Assembly (NCBI GenBank): GCA_945874855.1 | Contig: CAMCIP010000176.1 | Coordinates: 1-5,020, forward strand | Direction: 5' to 3' | Length of the DNA: 5,020 bases | DNA from: Brevundimonas vancanneytii | GTDB lineage: Bacteria > Pseudomonadota > Alphaproteobacteria > Caulobacterales > Caulobacteraceae | In this document: one piece after another, positions 3,984-5,020 of the stretch | Layout: each line of letters begins with the position of its first letter | Numbering within the stretch: position 1 is the first letter of the stretch | Position numbers and translations under genes: made by a program | Notes under the pieces: model-generated | The model's input: only the letters and a program-made list of their open reading frames with translations | Told to the model about the DNA's origin: nothing | Databases searched by the model: none

Positions 3984-5020
3984 TCAGGCCGCGGCCTGGC
4001 GGGCCTTGCCGAAGTGGGGGTTGAGCTCGCCGGCGGCATAGCGTTTGGCCATTTGCGCGGTCGACAGGGGCTTGATCTTCGAGGCCATGCCCTCGGCGCC
4101 GAACTGGACGAAGCGCTCCTGACACAGTTTGCGCATCGCCTCCTTGGCGGGCTTCATCCAGGTGCGGGGATCGAACTCGCCGGGCTTTTCGGCCAGCAGT
4201 TTGCGCACCGCGCCGGTCATGGCCATGCGGTTGTCGGTGTCGATGTTGATCTTGCGCACACCGTGCTTGATGCCGCGCTGGATCTCCTCGACCGGCACGC
4301 CCCAGGTCTGGGGCATCTGGCCGCCGTACTGGTTGATGATCTCCTGCAGGTCCTGCGGCACCGAGGAGGAGCCGTGCATGACCAGATGGGTGTCGGGCAG
4401 GCGGCGATGGATCTCCTCGATCACATGCATGGCCAGGACGTCGCCGTCGGGCTGGCGCGAGAATTTGTAGGCCCCGTGGCTGGTGCCCATGGCGATGGCC
4501 AGGGCGTCGACCTGGGTTTCGCGCACGAAGTCCACGGCCTGGTCCGGGTCGGTCAGCAGGGCGGAGTGGTCGAGCTTGCCCTCGAAGCCGTGGCCGTCCT
4601 CGGCCTCGCCCATGCCGGTTTCCAGCGAACCCAGCACGCCCAGCTCGCCCTCGACCGAGACGCCGCAGGCATGGGCCATCTGGACCACGCGGCGGGTGAC
4701 GTCGACGTTGTACTCATAGCTGGCGGGGGTCTTGGCGTCCTCTTCGAGGCTGCCGTCCATCATCACCGAGGTGAAGCCGTACTGGATGGCGGTGGCGCAG
4801 GTGGCCGGGCCGTTGCCGTGGTCCTGGTGCATGCAGACCGGGATGTGGGGGTAGATCTCGACCAGGGCGTCGATCAGCCGGGCCAGGACGATGTCATTGG
4901 CATAGGCGCGGGCGCCGCGGCTGGCCTGGATGATGACCGGCGCGTCGACGGCGTCGGCGGCCTCCATGATGGCCAGGCCCTGTTCCATATTGTTGATGTT
5001 GTAGGCGGGCAGGCCATAGC
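3984..5020 (-). CDS. fba: Class II fructose-bisphosphate aldolase, Calvin-cycle subtype (5' end beyond window)
   Basis: This zinc enzyme of glycolysis and gluconeogenesis reversibly cleaves fructose-1,6-bisphosphate to dihydroxyacetone phosphate and glyceraldehyde-3-phosphate; it is cytosolic. The reading frame continues past the internal ATG at 4988 with YGLPAYNINN, the conserved N-terminal motif, so the true start lies outside the window. About 344 residues are visible, with probably 10-20 missing. Counting from that internal Met: MHQDHGNG holds catalytic D56 and zinc ligand H57; VEGELG carries E113/E115; MGTSHGAYKF has H171; LVMHGSSSVP has H205; and KINIDTDNRMAMT (246-258) binds phosphate. 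GTSHGAYKF and the C-terminal MKPAKEAMRKLCQERFVQFG mark the Calvin-cycle subtype (often cbbA/fbaA), which many heterotrophic alphaproteobacteria use as their housekeeping aldolase. All active-site motifs look intact. It converges on ogt and is functionally unrelated to it. Confidence 0.96.
   Translation of the reverse strand, partial: YGLPAYNINNMEQGLAIMEAADAVDAPVIIQASRGARAYANDIVLARLIDALVEIYPHIPVCMHQDHGNGPATCATAIQYGFTSVMMDGSLEEDAKTPASYEYNVDVTRRVVQMAHACGVSVEGELGVLGSLETGMGEAEDGHGFEGKLDHSALLTDPDQAVDFVRETQVDALAIAMGTSHGAYKFSRQPDGDVLAMHVIEEIHRRLPDTHLVMHGSSSVPQDLQEIINQYGGQMPQTWGVPVEEIQRGIKHGVRKINIDTDNRMAMTGAVRKLLAEKPGEFDPRTWMKPAKEAMRKLCQERFVQFGAEGMASKIKPLSTAQMAKRYAAGELNPHFGKARQAAA

Noticed and set aside
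4129..4719. Two plus-strand open frames opposite the aldolase gene
   Set aside because: They lie entirely antisense to a highly conserved enzyme. Their Ser/Trp/Met-rich translations look like the mirror of aldolase codons and they have no convincing ribosome binding sites.

Overview
The window looks like chromosomal DNA of a GC-rich alphaproteobacterium, most likely Caulobacteraceae (Brevundimonas- or Caulobacter-like). The pointers are very GC-rich coding sequence, a DUF559 gene, GTCATCCCGG...CCGGGATGAC palindromic repeats beside GANTC (CcrM-type) sites, CTCCCCC/GGGGGAG hairpins between genes, and a Calvin-subtype class II aldolase. The assignment is inference from style, with no marker gene to confirm it.

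Layout. (1) 11-619, plus strand: a small XRE-type regulator, a perfect 12-bp hairpin, and a DUF559 nuclease-like protein. (2) 620-698: a control region with a TTGACT promoter and two copies of an ACACTRTGTG operator-like motif. (3) 699-2166, plus: a two-gene operon of a PadR regulator and a multi-pass membrane protein with an N-terminal DUF1700/HAAS-like domain. (4) 2167-2326: an intergenic gap filled by a compound palindromic repeat between two GACTC sites. (5) 2327-3944, plus: a DNA-alkylation repair pair, an Ada/AlkA-type fusion overlapping a methylated-DNA cysteine methyltransferase (ogt-like). (6) 3945-3983: a perfect 28-bp palindrome between convergent genes. (7) 3984-5020, minus: class II fructose-bisphosphate aldolase, whose N-terminus lies beyond the window.

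The most interesting point is in the Ada/AlkA gene. The methyl-phosphotriester acceptor domain, AraC-type HTH and AlkA N-terminal domain look intact. The protein then jumps from the end of the AlkA N-terminal part directly to the last helix of the glycosylase, skipping the helix-hairpin-helix and the catalytic aspartate. At the junction is about 31 bp of the same palindromic repeat found upstream of the gene, translated in frame. The product should still sense methylation and regulate transcription, but should not excise 3-methyladenine. The coupled ogt gene remains complete.

I saw no tRNA, rRNA, CRISPR array, insertion sequence or phage gene. Apart from the repeats and the altered ada gene, the region reads as ordinary chromosome.
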